Shown one piece after another: positions 49,101-57,958 of a stretch of 64,000 bases of DNA; positions within the stretch are counted from its first letter, which is position 1, and every line of letters starts with the position of its first letter. This DNA comes from Lateolabrax maculatus (taxonomy: Eukaryota > Chordata > Actinopteri > Acropomatiformes > Lateolabracidae). A model generated the notes under the pieces. That model had not been told where the DNA came from and did no database searches. It saw nothing but the letters and a program-made list of their open reading frames with translations. The translations under genes were made by a program, and so were the position numbers. The stretch covers positions 22,592,001 to 22,656,000 of the forward strand of contig CM062209.1 in the NCBI GenBank assembly GCA_031216445.1, read 5' to 3'.

Positions 49101-52100
49101 ATGATCAGTAATGACTAGGAGGTTGTGCTTCTTGTTAACATGATGTTTACATGATTACATGAACAGATGTGTTCACCTTGACCTTTGGCCACCAAAATCT
49201 GATCAGTTCATCAGTCCAAATGGACGTTTGTGCCAAATTTGAATTTCCTGAGAAATCGTGTTATGAGAATGGGATGAGAATGAGAGCAAGTTCCATGTAA
49301 ATTTTGAAATCAGTCCAAGTCTGAGATAGATCACACACACCCAACACACACACACCGGCTAGTAAAGGGACAGCAAAACCACTCCAGCAATCAAATACCC
49401 AACCTTCCTCTTATGTTTTCCTATAAGGAAATGATTGAGCAGTGGTAGAAGTACTGATATGTTTGACTTTAGTAAAAGCATATCAAGCACTACCACACTG
49501 TAAAGAATATTTAAGTAAAAATAGTCCCGTATTGAAAATATGACTTAAGTAAAAGACTGTACGTATAGTTAGCAAAATGTATCGCATGTAAGTATTTAAT
49601 ACAGAAAACAATTGAAGTGAGTGTTTCTATTTTTATATCATTATATTATTGTTACTGATAATAGCATTATTGTGTAAGAAGCAATTTATTGGTGTAGTAG
49701 GTTGGGGAGGAGCTAATTTGTAAATATTGCATATACTGTTGGGTAGTTGGGCATATAACAGTACATCATATCTTATAAACTCTTTATATGTTTTGTATGT
49801 GAAGCAACTATTAACTATAGCTGTCAAATAAATGTAGCGGCCTCATCATTCCCCTCTGAATTGCAGTAGAGCAGAAGTATACAATGGCATGAAGTGGAAG
49901 TGAATGGACTTGTTTACAGTGTTTAATACTAATACACTAATAATCTACAAACTTTACAATATGTAAGCAGCACTAAAATGTCAATGTTTCAAGTGCTAAC
50001 AGTGAATGGAGAAAAAAGATATACATGTATATGTAAAAACAGATTTTAAGAGGTTTAACTGGAATTGATGTGTGTAATACTGCTGGCCAGCCTCTTTCAC
50101 ACTTCCCCAACACTTGACAGGTACTTTCTAAATTCTACAGAAACTGTGTCTTTGAAGAGGAAATAATCACCAAAGTGGCACACTAAGGCAGCAGAGGTAT
50201 GCTGGGGATGATCTGAATTCAACCTTAGATTATGCACATACACATTCTGACTCTTCTAGTCATAGCTGGCACCTGTCTGGCATCTAGCTCTTACGGTAAT
50301 ATTAAGATGTTATTCAGGTTAAAGATTAACGGGAAGATGTCCACACGCACATACACACATACGTACACTACATATCAATTCCTGGAGAGCTGATCAGTTT
50401 GTCATGCCATCTGCTGATTCCTGATAGCTTGGTGACAGCTATGTGTCAGTGTCTGCTCATCACAGGTCACATATCGTTTCACACAACACTAAAGGCCTTG
50501 TAAGAGTGCTCTCTGCTGGTAACCATTACGAACTGCACACACACTCACACACACAGACAGACACAGACACACACAAACAGCCAAAAGCAGAAAATATGCA
50601 CACTATGAGCTCACCCGAGGAGTGAGTCTGTCTTGTGGTCTCCTTCTGCAGGTTCAGTCTTTTTCCCCATTTCCTTCTTCAATGTGCCAATTTCCCAGGC
50701 AAAGGAGTCGATCAGCTAGAAAGAGCAAACGGAGCAACACATTTATTTTAAGGAAAAATAACTGGTTGAGTTCAAACAGAAAAAATACATGTACCTATGG
50801 AGGCGTTTTCAGCCTATAAAAGTGTGTTCAGGTGTTTCTACTGTTTTTCTTGAAGTATGAACCCTGCTATCTTTTCTGCAAGCCTATATATGTGTGTGCC
50901 TGCTTGCCTGTGTGGGTGCAAGACAATCTACCCCTACCCTAACCACTTCCCATTGAAGAGGAACACCGGGAGGAAACAGTTCATAAAAGCCTGTCTGTGA
51001 ATGAACCTTCATGCACGAAACAGTTAGTCCCAGGAGACGTAAATAACTCAGCTGATAGAAATCACAGGCCTACAAAGGTCCCATAGAGGTCAGTTTTCAT
51101 CATTTAGTGTTCAAGTCTACAGTAGAATTACTTAAAGTAGGAAAGAAAAAAAAAGACAGTGGCTGAAGCTACAGTTGGTAGGGTCTGTCCCTACTTTTCT
51201 CCGGTGACCTCCAGTCTTCTTTTTTTCTACTCTGGGATTTTGTTCCCCTGCTCTCACAAACAAATGTCAACTACTTACATGTAAAGTTTGGCATTTACAT
51301 TTTACTAGATATAGATCTCTTTCTCTACACAAAAACTCACACATTAAATTGGCTGGCAGTGGCTGTTCAATCTGCTCTGCTCAACCTTCCAGCGCATTTA
51401 AATTAAATTATTAGCACCACCTGCTGTTGTGGAGGGTGAATTACCTGGTGAGAAAATCCTCAGCACAATCATAGCAAAAAGACTGTGCCAAAAGTCAAGT
51501 TATTTATTTATTTTTTTTGGGGGGGGGACTTGCTTCTGAAGCATTGTGTATTACAAATATGTTGTGTATAGGTAAATTTTGGCAGGAAATTAGCACCATA
51601 AAAAACTGTTTGTCGCTTGGGAGCAGTGAGTTCCTTTTGTCACCAAAGATTCAATCTTTTCATGTAACTCTCAACAAGAAGGGAAATAGGGTATTCCCAA
51701 AATGTCAAACCATGCCTTTAAATATTACTTAAATGTATTATGCACAGCTATTATCATATCAATATCAGCTCTTATCATACAATCATATCTGCAATATTTG
51801 GTTTCCCTAAGTCAGTCTGCATAATTGCTGCTGACACTGTATGGTGTCTCTATTATTTTATTACTTGCATCAAGTTATTTTATTAGATACTTTAAACAAT
51901 TTTCTTGGGTTTTTAAATTGCCATTGCAGGTTGTTTGTAAGATGTGATCCGTTTTCTGATTCTTATTCACAATTTAATTCATGACTTTATAATCCCATTT
52001 TTGTTCAATTCCTATTTTGTCACACATTTGGTGTTATTAGTTTTATGTTGTTTGTCTGTAACTCACGTTTATTGCTGCCTATCTAGGCTACAATGAAAAT

Positions 52101-55100
52101 AGATTTTTATTTTTTTAATTGCAGCAAGGTGTTCCTGGTTAAATAAAAATGTTATAAGAAAATATGGACTATTGTTGCAGTATGGGAATTCCATAAGATT
52201 TTAATCTGCTGCAAAACTGTCAAAATATCACATATCAAAACATATCAACAGTTTTTGGTCACTTTGGTAAATACAAGCACAAGAGTCTCCATTTCAAACC
52301 ACACATCTGCTGCACACTATGAAACCTGCTGTTGGCCTCCTCTTCACCCCGGTGTTAGTTCTATTAAAGCCATGCTGAATCAGTGCATTTACAACCACTT
52401 TACTACCAGAGGCTCTGAGCAATCTTTTCAAAAACCTGACCCAACCTTTAAGTCAAATAGCTATTCAGTGTGTTTGCTGACAAGACAAATTTGTACACAC
52501 ACACACACACACACACAAAGATGACCGAAGTTCCAATGCCTCTATCTAGAAGTTTAATTTATCAGACTTCTTGTTTTAGTTTTCTCTTTTACTCCTCCAT
52601 TATTTAAAGTCATAATCCTTTAAATGTTCATGAAATCAAAACCCATTTTTGATACTATTTGTGGTCTGCATTCCTTTCCACAGTAACCATCCACTGCATT
52701 TACATTCTGTGATTCCCTCTTTATATAGTCGTTTTCATTGTTAGTGGCATAGTCCAGCATTCTCAGTCTGGATTCAAGTCACACGCACAAGGGATTCACA
52801 GGAAACAAGGTATGCATGTAATCCAGCATAATTTTATCTCATTATAGATATGCAACCGGAACATCTCACTACTGCTGCTTCACATTAAAGGTTTCAACTG
52901 GTGGAACACGGGGTGGCTTTTATTGTGACGAAGCTACAGGAATCGCAATGTATTTGTCACTGATGTTGGTTTATCAAAATGCCCCTAAAACAAAGACATG
53001 GTCATTTTTTACATTTTTTGACAGCATGAAATCAGGTTGATTATTATTGACTGACTTCTTTACTAAAACAACCTGAGTTTGTTTGGCTGCACTGTAAACA
53101 CATACACAATTTACTCTTCTGTTATATTTCTGTTGTAAAGTAGCTGCTCAACAAGTATTAAACTGCACTTGCTGTTACCACGGTAACCACAAGTGCCGCC
53201 AAATCAACCAGTACCAAAATCTTGGGGTTTTTAATTTTACCGAGAAAGAACACGGACGTTAACGAGTCCTTCATCTCATAAATTATAGTGCCAAGCTCTG
53301 ATTGCTTTTGTTTCTTAGGAATACTGTATGCAATTATTGTCCTGGAAGTTAGACAGACCTTGAGTCTTTCAGTGTGACACTGTCGTTTGTTTCGTTTCCC
53401 ATTTATCTGTCTAGTTGGGAAATGTTTCTGTTGGCTAACATCACATCAGCTGCTTGAGCAGAGTGAGGAAACAATTAACTCAGCTGTTTCAAAGGAAATC
53501 ACAAATTCTGACTCATTTGATTTTCGTGAAGCACATTTGAAGTTCACAACCTCAAATATTTTGAATGACAAGATCACATTCTGAATACAGTCCCTCACAC
53601 CAGCCTGCATTGTGCACTGGAATTTTTTTTGTTTGTATTCATATTTGTTTTTATTTGCAGGCATATGGCCTTTAACTCAGAGCTGCACTAAATTCTAAGG
53701 ACTGGACTTGCTTTTGATTTTATTGGACGTTTATTTAAAATTCAAATTGTGTTATTGGCATGACCATATTCCGATACAGTATAGATTTCATTGTATTATT
53801 AATCTGTTATCAAACTATCAAATACTAACAGTAAAACTATAAAAAATAGTTTTTGAGATGATTGCTTGTAACAGTTTCAACTATGAAAAACATGACTAAC
53901 TTAAGCAGATATTGTAAGTTTGGTAATGAAAGAGCTGTTGCTGAAATTCATTTTAACTTTCACAAGGAATCTGAAACTGGAAACCTGAGCCAATATTTGG
54001 CAAGGAGACTGCTGCTGACACAAAATGGCATACAGTGGCACTGCTGAAAATTCCACAGGGTCAAGTGCCCAACTAACTGCAATAAAAACTGCCTTTAACT
54101 AACAAATTCATCATTCTTTGGGCATCATGAGGAAAGTATGTATGCTTGGCATTGGGACTGGCCAGACGCCAAAGAGGGCAGAATAAACATTAATAAAGAG
54201 GCTGGAAAACTGCACTCACAGTTATACTGTCTCCATATCCATAAGTGGTATGTCCAAAATCATACGTATGGTACAATGAAAGGATATTCTAGCACCTTAC
54301 TTTGTCCTTTAGATATACAATTGTATACATAGGTCAAAAATGCCTTGCTTCCATGTTTACAGTCACCTATTTTGCTGTGGGAAGTTTCTTAGACTCGATG
54401 AAATTCAACGTTTGTGTGTGGTGTTAGCTTAAGTTAGCGTTCTATTGTATATTCAGTGGCTCCTCATGAGGAGCCTGCATGAGTTTGTACTGATAATACC
54501 ATTAGAATCATTTATCTCTTGAGTGTTGGGTACTGGGAGATTCCTGGACATACTGACCCCTGTCTTCCATCAACAGTTCTCTTTCTACCCCACCTTTATT
54601 TGATTTATCCCTTCAGGCGCCTAAAACGTTTGCTGATCATATCATATCATACTTAAATAATGGTTTGAAAGGTTTACATTTTATCCTTATCTCTGTGTAT
54701 GTATATAACACTAATGAGTGTTTCAGCTTCTTTTCATTTCATTGCTTTTTTGCTGTGGGGTGTGGTTACACTTTACGGCCATGTGTTAAGTTTAAGGCAG
54801 GCCTATAATTATTAGAGGCTGCAGTCACAGAGGTTTTACACTAAATGCTGGCAAGGATCAGTCTTTGAACTGTTTCTATCAGATAGTATAATACACTAGT
54901 CAGCTTCCTCTAAGCAAGTGATCTACTATTGTATAAGGAGATATCTTGCTTTGATTACGTTTTTATGGCGTGTTCTGTATGGAGAGCTCTGTGATCTTTT
55001 TCTATGCATACTATTGATACCATAACACTTCTATACAACTTGTGCTAGACTTGAATTTGAATATCTCAGTCTGACGCATTGGCTAACATAAGACGTGTTG

Positions 55101-57958
55101 GTTATAGTGCTGAATAGCATCCACAATCACAAGCAACAACATTTTTACTTGTGTTACACAAAGCAAATGAGATGACATTTTGACACTACCTTACACTGAG
55201 TGTCCAGAAGAATAGAAATACAAATTTAAAAGTCATGTATAAACCTTTGTAAAACTAATTTTATTTTTGATGTAGACACTCAGGAAAGTGTTGATTCGAC
55301 TCCCAACATAAGACACAGCAATGGAGGTTGACCACAATGCAGCATGCAGATTAAATCAACTTCTCAAAGTGGGAGAAACCGGAAGTGTAACTAGTGTACA
55401 TGGTAACTTGGTCCAGTGTTAACTTCTCTGACAACGCACCGCAAGGCTTCTGTCAGGAGAGAAGAAATCTGTTTAAATCTGATAAAATACACTGTAGCAC
55501 AATGTCTTAATGTACATATTAAACTAAACTAAATCAGTAGGCAGAACGGCTCGCACTGATTTACATCACAGATATCGTGTTTTTTCGCCTAGTCAGACAT
55601 CAATGATTCGATAGCAGTTTATAAGAGTGGTGAGCAGACAGAGGATCGTCCACTACCAGCTGTCCCATGGCTCTGTCAGATATTCAAAGGTACCAAATAG
55701 GGGTGGGCTATGTGGCCGATGACAATAAATGTATATAGTTTACAGTATTCCAATATAAATATGACTACAATGATATTACAATTAGATGTAATATGAGCTG
55801 GTGTGGTCAGATGTATACAGTCATCTCCTTTAATCAGTCTGTGTGATAGACGGTAGACAGGCAGAGCTGTGATTCTGGGCTCTGATTAATTATGTCAAAG
55901 GGGAAGTACAGTGTCATGATCAATGTCAAGTGTACTTACTAGATGATGGAGTATACTGTGTATTGTAGTGCCTCTGCTCTTGTCTGAAGGTTCCTGATGT
56001 GAAATCACTCTTCCACAGTGGAGCCAGCAGCAACGTTACATTCGCTTTCCATACATAGCCATGAATAACATGTCATACTACTGTAAATATTTTGATATGA
56101 CAAATTTTATCACATTCAATTTATACCTGTATTATGATGAACAATATGATATGACACACCCATAGTAACAACATACAGAAAAAACACCGCATGGAGCAGA
56201 GCTATTGATGTATTATATTTTATTAGAATTCTTTATTGTAATTCCTTATTATCGGGCTGCCCCGATAAGTCTCTAAAGACTCTCCAGCTGATCCAGAGTG
56301 CGGCTGCACGTGTAATGACAGGAACTAACAAAAGGGAACATATTTCTCCAATATTAGCTTCTCTGCACTGGCTCCCTGTGAAATCTAGAATAGAATTTAA
56401 AGTCGTCCTCCTCACTTACAAAGCTCTTATTGGTCAGGCGCCATCATATCTTAAAGAGCTGATAGTACCGTACTACCCCACTAGAGCACTACGCTCACAG
56501 AATGCAGGGTTACTTGTGGTACCTAAAGTCTCTAAAAGTAGAATGGGAGCCAGAGCCTTTAGTTATCAAGCTCCTCTTCTGTGGAATCAGCTCCCAATTT
56601 GGGTTCGGGAGGCAGACACCCTCTCTTCGTTTAAGAGTATGCTAAAAACGTTCCTTTTTGATAAAGCTTATAGTTAGGGCTGGCTCAGGTGAGTCCTGAA
56701 CCATCCCTTAATTATGCTGTTATAGGCTTAGACTGCCGGGGGTTTCCCATGATGCACTGAGCTTCTCTCTCCTCCTCTCCCTCTCTATCTGTATGCATTC
56801 CTATCCCACTAATACAGGTTACTAACTCCACTTCTTCCTGGTAGTCCTTGTGCTTTCTGTGTTTTTTCGCCTTCTCACTTTCTGCAGGTATTTCTGCCTC
56901 TGGAGCTGTAGATTCTTGATCTGTGATTGCCGGCCGTCTACTGCTCCCATGTTCCTGCTCCACACTCACTGCTGCAGTTGTTATTATTATTAGTCTGATT
57001 TGTTGTCTCTCCTCCTGCTCTGTCTCCCCTCTCCCCCTCTCTCCTCCCCTTTCAACCCAACTGGGTCGATGCAGATGGCCGCCCACCCAGAGCCTGGTTC
57101 TGCTCGAGGTTTCTACCTGTTAAAAGGGAGTTTTTCCTCGCCACTGTCGCCAAGTGCTGCTCATGGTGGGAACTGTTGGGTCTCTGTAAATAATATTTTA
57201 AAGAGTATGGTCTAGACCTACTCTATGTGAAAGCGTCTTGAGATAACTTTTGTTATGATTTGGCGCTATACAAATAAAATTGACTTGACTTGACTTGAAT
57301 GTAAAACACAAAATTAGGAACTTACTAGGAGGTGGATTTGGAAATGTATACAATTCATAAATACACTGTGTCCCACCGCCCAAAAATTAAATGAATCAGC
57401 AGCTTGAAATCTGCAGGAGCATCAGCAATCTGCAATCATCTCCTCAATCATTAATAGTCAGTATGATCATCAATCAGTATTTCCAGAATACATGGAAGCA
57501 TTCCAAAGAAGGATCAAACTCATTTCTACCGCACTATGTGAAATTTTCTTTGAAATCATATTCAACATAAAGTAAGTGGGAATATTTTATGGGAGCCCTA
57601 ATTCTCATTGGCTGGTGAAACTGACAGTTACTACCACGTCTTCCTTAACGACAAATCTCTGTTAAGCAATTCAGGAAAACCACAGAGCTATACTCAGGCA
57701 GACTCCACCTCTCTCCTCCTCCCCTTTAATCTTCTGCAGGATTTACCCTGTAACTGGAAGGTTTGCTGCCCCCCATCCACATCTCCCTACCTTGAGTTGT
57801 AAACTACAGTGGCTAAACTCATTGTCCTTACCGTTCTGTGAGTGAAAATGATTTTGCCAAACACAGATATACTATATACAGATATAAGTGGCGCATACCT
57901 TGAAGAAACTGCCTTTCCTCTCCTGCTTGCAGGGCTGACTGATGGTACTGGTGGACAT
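26092..57958 (-). CDS. rin2: Ras and Rab interactor 2, complete CDS, 11 coding exons, 1080 aa
   Basis: Guanine-nucleotide exchange factor for Rab5-family GTPases that also binds active Ras; acts on early endosomes. Exons (5' to 3'): 57899-57958, 50615-50715, 48105-48264, 47476-47587, 42847-42919, 40584-40675, 34649-36211, 27635-27943, 27378-27509, 27099-27262, 26092-26568, all - strand. Total 3243 nt, in frame through every junction. Domains: SH2 about residues 87-185, Pro/Ser-rich 201-600, RH about 620-760, VPS9 about 770-915 (DDFLP at 830-834, YYLTSAY at 870-876), RA about 923-1010, then a 70-residue Pro/Ser tail. Near-identical blocks with human RIN2 include GSFFKLID, ARDSGYDSL, FSLEGSG.SFADLFRL, IESLIPEDQI and SSETRDTL.QWH. 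It is longer than human RIN2 (about 895) because of the big central exon and the tail. RIN3 was considered; the slc24a3 neighbour and the sequence favour RIN2. Confidence 0.95.
27099..27262 (-). CDS. rin2: rin2 coding exon 10 (end of VPS9)
   Basis: Encodes GGYYLTSAYGAMSLIRNF, QEEQAARVLSSETRDTLHQW and HRRRTTQRSAPSIDDFQ. The Tyr and Thr of YYLTSAY are the second set of conserved VPS9 residues. Acceptor tgtccag, donor gtaaaa. Confidence 0.95.
27378..27509 (-). CDS. rin2: rin2 coding exon 9 (VPS9 catalytic core)
   Basis: Encodes GRLYGADDFLPMLTYVLAQC, then DMPQLDDEILYMMELLDPSL and LHGE. The Asp-Asp-Phe-Leu-Pro motif contains the VPS9 Asp and Pro that, in the family, contact Rab5. Acceptor cccctcag; donor gtccgt is unusual but required for frame. 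Confidence 0.92.
27635..27943 (-). CDS. rin2: rin2 coding exon 8 (RH to VPS9)
   Basis: Encodes DRVLEKAMHKCVLKPLKPVL, the QELKENLSLAKARQPQEMGV segment and YSPEKKVTMLLRVCKLIYTI. These match human VLEKAMHKCILKPLK and MYSPEKKVMLLLRVCKLIYT. Acceptor tccccag, donor gtaaga. Confidence 0.95.
28143..28180. repeat. Short repeat shared with 61585-61622
   Basis: ggaaaaaggtgatgtcacat...ttccatgcaccaatca recurs at 61.6 kb with a few mismatches. Part of an unknown dispersed element. Confidence 0.4.
29419..29442. repeat. GT microsatellite
   Basis: Uninterrupted run in a rin2 intron. Confidence 0.9.
30474..30652. mobile_element. hAT-like MITE with 8-bp target-site duplication
   Basis: Starts ttGGGGCTGCAACAATCAGTC and ends ATTATTAGTTGTAAACC, imperfect inverted ends of the GGGCTGCAAC type common in teleosts. 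Flanks are TAGTACAT (30474-30481) and TAGTACAC (30645-30652), 7 of 8 identical, which fits hAT insertion. Internally deleted, about 163 bp, no ORF. Confidence 0.7.
31741..31920 (-). repeat. Inverted copy of the 10264-10390 dispersed repeat family
   Basis: agcacaaagactg...aggaaacagctagc is the reverse complement counterpart of gctgtttcc...ctttatgctaag at 10.3 kb. It continues with cactaattaacatgttatatcttgtt and a gtggttttacaggggtttttgtg end. Confidence 0.55.
33168..33364. repeat. Copy A of an unclassified repeat pair
   Basis: Shares cagtcaggaccactatgaca, gacatgcagtagatatat (one mismatch), and gagcaggcatcaatgaca with 46771-46916. Copy A carries about 50 nt in the middle that are missing in copy B. 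Confidence 0.7.
34649..36211 (-). CDS. rin2: rin2 coding exon 7 (1563 nt: Pro/Ser-rich region and RH start)
   Basis: Residues 200-721. Begins GFWEAQFFPRRKG and includes TRTPSELERCQSNGALCFIN, the RIN2 signature. Then come a proline cluster (SPPPRPPPPR, likely SH3-binding), long Ser/Pro stretches, an acidic run of Glu and Asp, RQRLSDMSLSTDSSDSLDF, and the RH-domain start (SGVFNSLLTPEKR, LSRDKGSYFGSLVQDY). Ends SSELEPPIESLIPEDQI. Acceptor ctcacacag, donor gtgagt. Longer than the matching human segment. Confidence 0.95.
36212..40583 (-). other. rin2 intron
   Basis: Mostly AT-rich unique-looking sequence. A CA repeat lies at 38157-38175 and a nested inverted repeat at 39665-39821. No coding exon recognised. 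Confidence 0.55.
39665..39821. repeat. Nested inverted repeat
   Basis: Inner arms AAGAAGCAG (39731-39739) and CTGCTTCTT (39747-39755); middle arms GTGTGTAGTAT (39712-39722) and ATACTACACAC (39788-39798); outer arms TCCAACAACACCT (39665-39677) and AGGTGTTGGA (39812-39821). Probably a fold-back MITE. Confidence 0.65.
40584..40675 (-). CDS. rin2: rin2 coding exon 6 (end of SH2)
   Basis: Encodes DVLPFTLKLPQAIASAKTSA then DLEEVAKLGA (human DVLPFTLKLPYAISTAKSEA). Acceptor tttctcag, donor gtttgt, a weaker donor than its neighbours. Confidence 0.9.
40676..42846 (-). other. rin2 intron
   Basis: A TA/TG repeat lies at 42496-42539. The stretch 42030-42340 has the look of an old repeat but was not identified. 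Confidence 0.5.
42496..42539. repeat. TA/TG compound microsatellite
   Basis: (TA)n followed by (TG)n in a rin2 intron. Confidence 0.9.
42847..42919 (-). CDS. rin2: rin2 coding exon 5 (SH2)
   Basis: Encodes FSLEGSGLSFADLFRLVAF then CCIS, almost identical to human RIN2. Acceptor tcctacag, donor gtgagg. Too short to stand out as an ORF; recognised by homology and by phase fit on both sides. Confidence 0.92.
43869..43968 (-). repeat. Retroposon 3' tail fragment
   Basis: tctttatttgtcattgagca ... acaacaaaattgcatttacacc resembles the reversed 3' ends of teleost LINE/SINE families that begin ctttatttgtcattgtac. No TSD found. Confidence 0.45.
46088..46204 (-). repeat. (GATA)n plus retroposon 3' tail
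   Basis: (GATA)7 is followed by ttactttattcattcccaaa and gggaaattaagtcgtcatag, then AATAC repeats. Tail of a widespread teleost retroposon in reverse orientation. Confidence 0.55.
46771..46916. repeat. Copy B of an unclassified repeat pair
   Basis: Near-identical to 33168-33364 apart from an internal deletion. The sequence after it (46917-47170, gtgaagttgcttgcagggg...) may belong to a longer element. Confidence 0.7.
47476..47587 (-). CDS. rin2: rin2 coding exon 4 (SH2 core)
   Basis: Encodes TFVVRKSTSLQRKVISLRM then DKDSGVPVKDFSVKESQY. TFVVRKS is the SH2 FLVR-type strand, with Arg at residue 112. Acceptor ctgcag, donor gtaagc, phase 1 at the end. Confidence 0.92.
47588..48104 (-). other. rin2 intron
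   Basis: About 0.5 kb, AT-rich, nothing recognised. Confidence 0.5.
48105..48264 (-). CDS. rin2: rin2 coding exon 3 (start of SH2)
   Basis: Encodes GIGAGLAGARDSGYDSLHRR, LSVLDRLVQTHAVWLQLGL, SHQDAAHILQSQPTG. The acceptor gtgccag at 48265 is chosen because it alone restores the frame from exon 2; the better-looking ctgcag at 48282 would shift frame. Donor gtgagg. Confidence 0.87.
48641..48801. repeat. Local duplicate, copy 1
   Basis: gtagaagtatacaatggcat, ctaataatctacaaac and ggtactttctgaattct recur in order at 49867-50141. Confidence 0.75.
49172..49310. repeat. Degenerate teleost interspersed repeat
   Basis: gaccttTGGCCACCAAAATC, atcagttcatcagtccaaat, tttgtgccaaatttgaa and gagaatgggatgag match, from memory, a very common teleost repeat. 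Class not assigned. Confidence 0.45.
49867..50141. repeat. Local duplicate, copy 2
   Basis: Matches 48641-48801 in the same order and orientation but with about 100 extra nt (49970-50070) between the two conserved halves. The copies are 1.2 kb apart in the same rin2 intron. Confidence 0.75.
50615..50715 (-). CDS. rin2: rin2 coding exon 2
   Basis: Encodes LIDSFAWEIGTLKKEMGKK then TEPAEGDHKTDSLLG. Acceptor tttctag, donor gtgagc. Ends two bases into a Gly codon. Matches human LIDTIASEIGELKQEM. Confidence 0.88.
51650..51722 (+). repeat. End of the same dispersed repeat family
   Basis: Ends tctcaacaagaagggaaat... cccaaaatgtcaaacc...tgcctttaaa, resembling the cccaaaagtgttgaactattccttta end at 11.9 kb. 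Confidence 0.4.
52495..52516. repeat. CA microsatellite
   Basis: Uninterrupted CA run in a rin2 intron. Confidence 0.9.
53174..53187. promoter_or_regulatory. RFX X-box-like palindrome
   Basis: GTTACCACGGTAAC: two half-sites GTTACC/GGTAAC with a 2-bp spacer, one base off the symmetric X-box GTTRCCATGGYAAC. In the first rin2 coding intron. Confidence 0.35.
56224..57299 (+). mobile_element. 3' end of an L2/Rex1-like LINE (non-LTR retrotransposon)
   Basis: An open frame from about 56226 to the stop at 56675-56677 codes for the C-terminal part of a reverse-transcriptase ORF: YCNSLLSGCPDKSLKTLQLI, QSAAARVMTG, ISPILASLHWLPVKSRIEFK, LLTYKALIGQAPSYLKEL, APLLWNQLPIWVREADTLSS, FKSMLKTFLF. This is the shared C terminus of teleost CR1/L2-superfamily LINEs. 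About 620 nt of 3' UTR follow and end in aataaaattgacttgacttgactt, a short-repeat tail typical of these elements. 5'-truncated; antisense to rin2, inside its first coding intron. The catalytic core is absent, so it is dead by itself. Confidence 0.85.
57899..57958 (-). CDS. rin2: rin2 coding exon 1 (start codon)
   Basis: ATG at 57958-57956, then MSTSTISQPCKQERKGSFFK and donor gtatgc. KGSFFK joined to LIDSFAWEIG matches human RIN2 KRGSFFKLIDTIASEIG, so the exon is well supported. The ATG follows an in-frame-plausible 5' UTR rich in CAGA/CTGT. An alternative upstream start in a further exon cannot be excluded. Confidence 0.85.

Larger units (their letters stand above)
48265..50614 (-). other. 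rin2 intron with internal duplication
   Basis: Holds two related segments (48641-48801 and 49867-50141) and a degenerate interspersed repeat at 49172-49310. Confidence 0.55.
50716..57898 (-). other. rin2 intron after the start-codon exon, 7.2 kb
   Basis: Holds a repeat end at about 51650-51722, a CA repeat (52495-52516), an X-box-like palindrome (53174-53187) and a 3' LINE fragment (56224-57299). No exon recognised. Confidence 0.55.

Noticed and set aside
56315..56677. Host protein-coding gene of 120 codons
   Set aside because: The sequence is the C terminus of an L2/Rex1-like LINE ORF with the LINE 3' UTR and tail directly following.
26092..57958. Identity as rin3
   Set aside because: Blocks such as SSETRDTL.QWH.RRTT, IESLIPEDQI and ARDSGYDSL follow human RIN2 closely, and the neighbour is slc24a3, not slc24a4.
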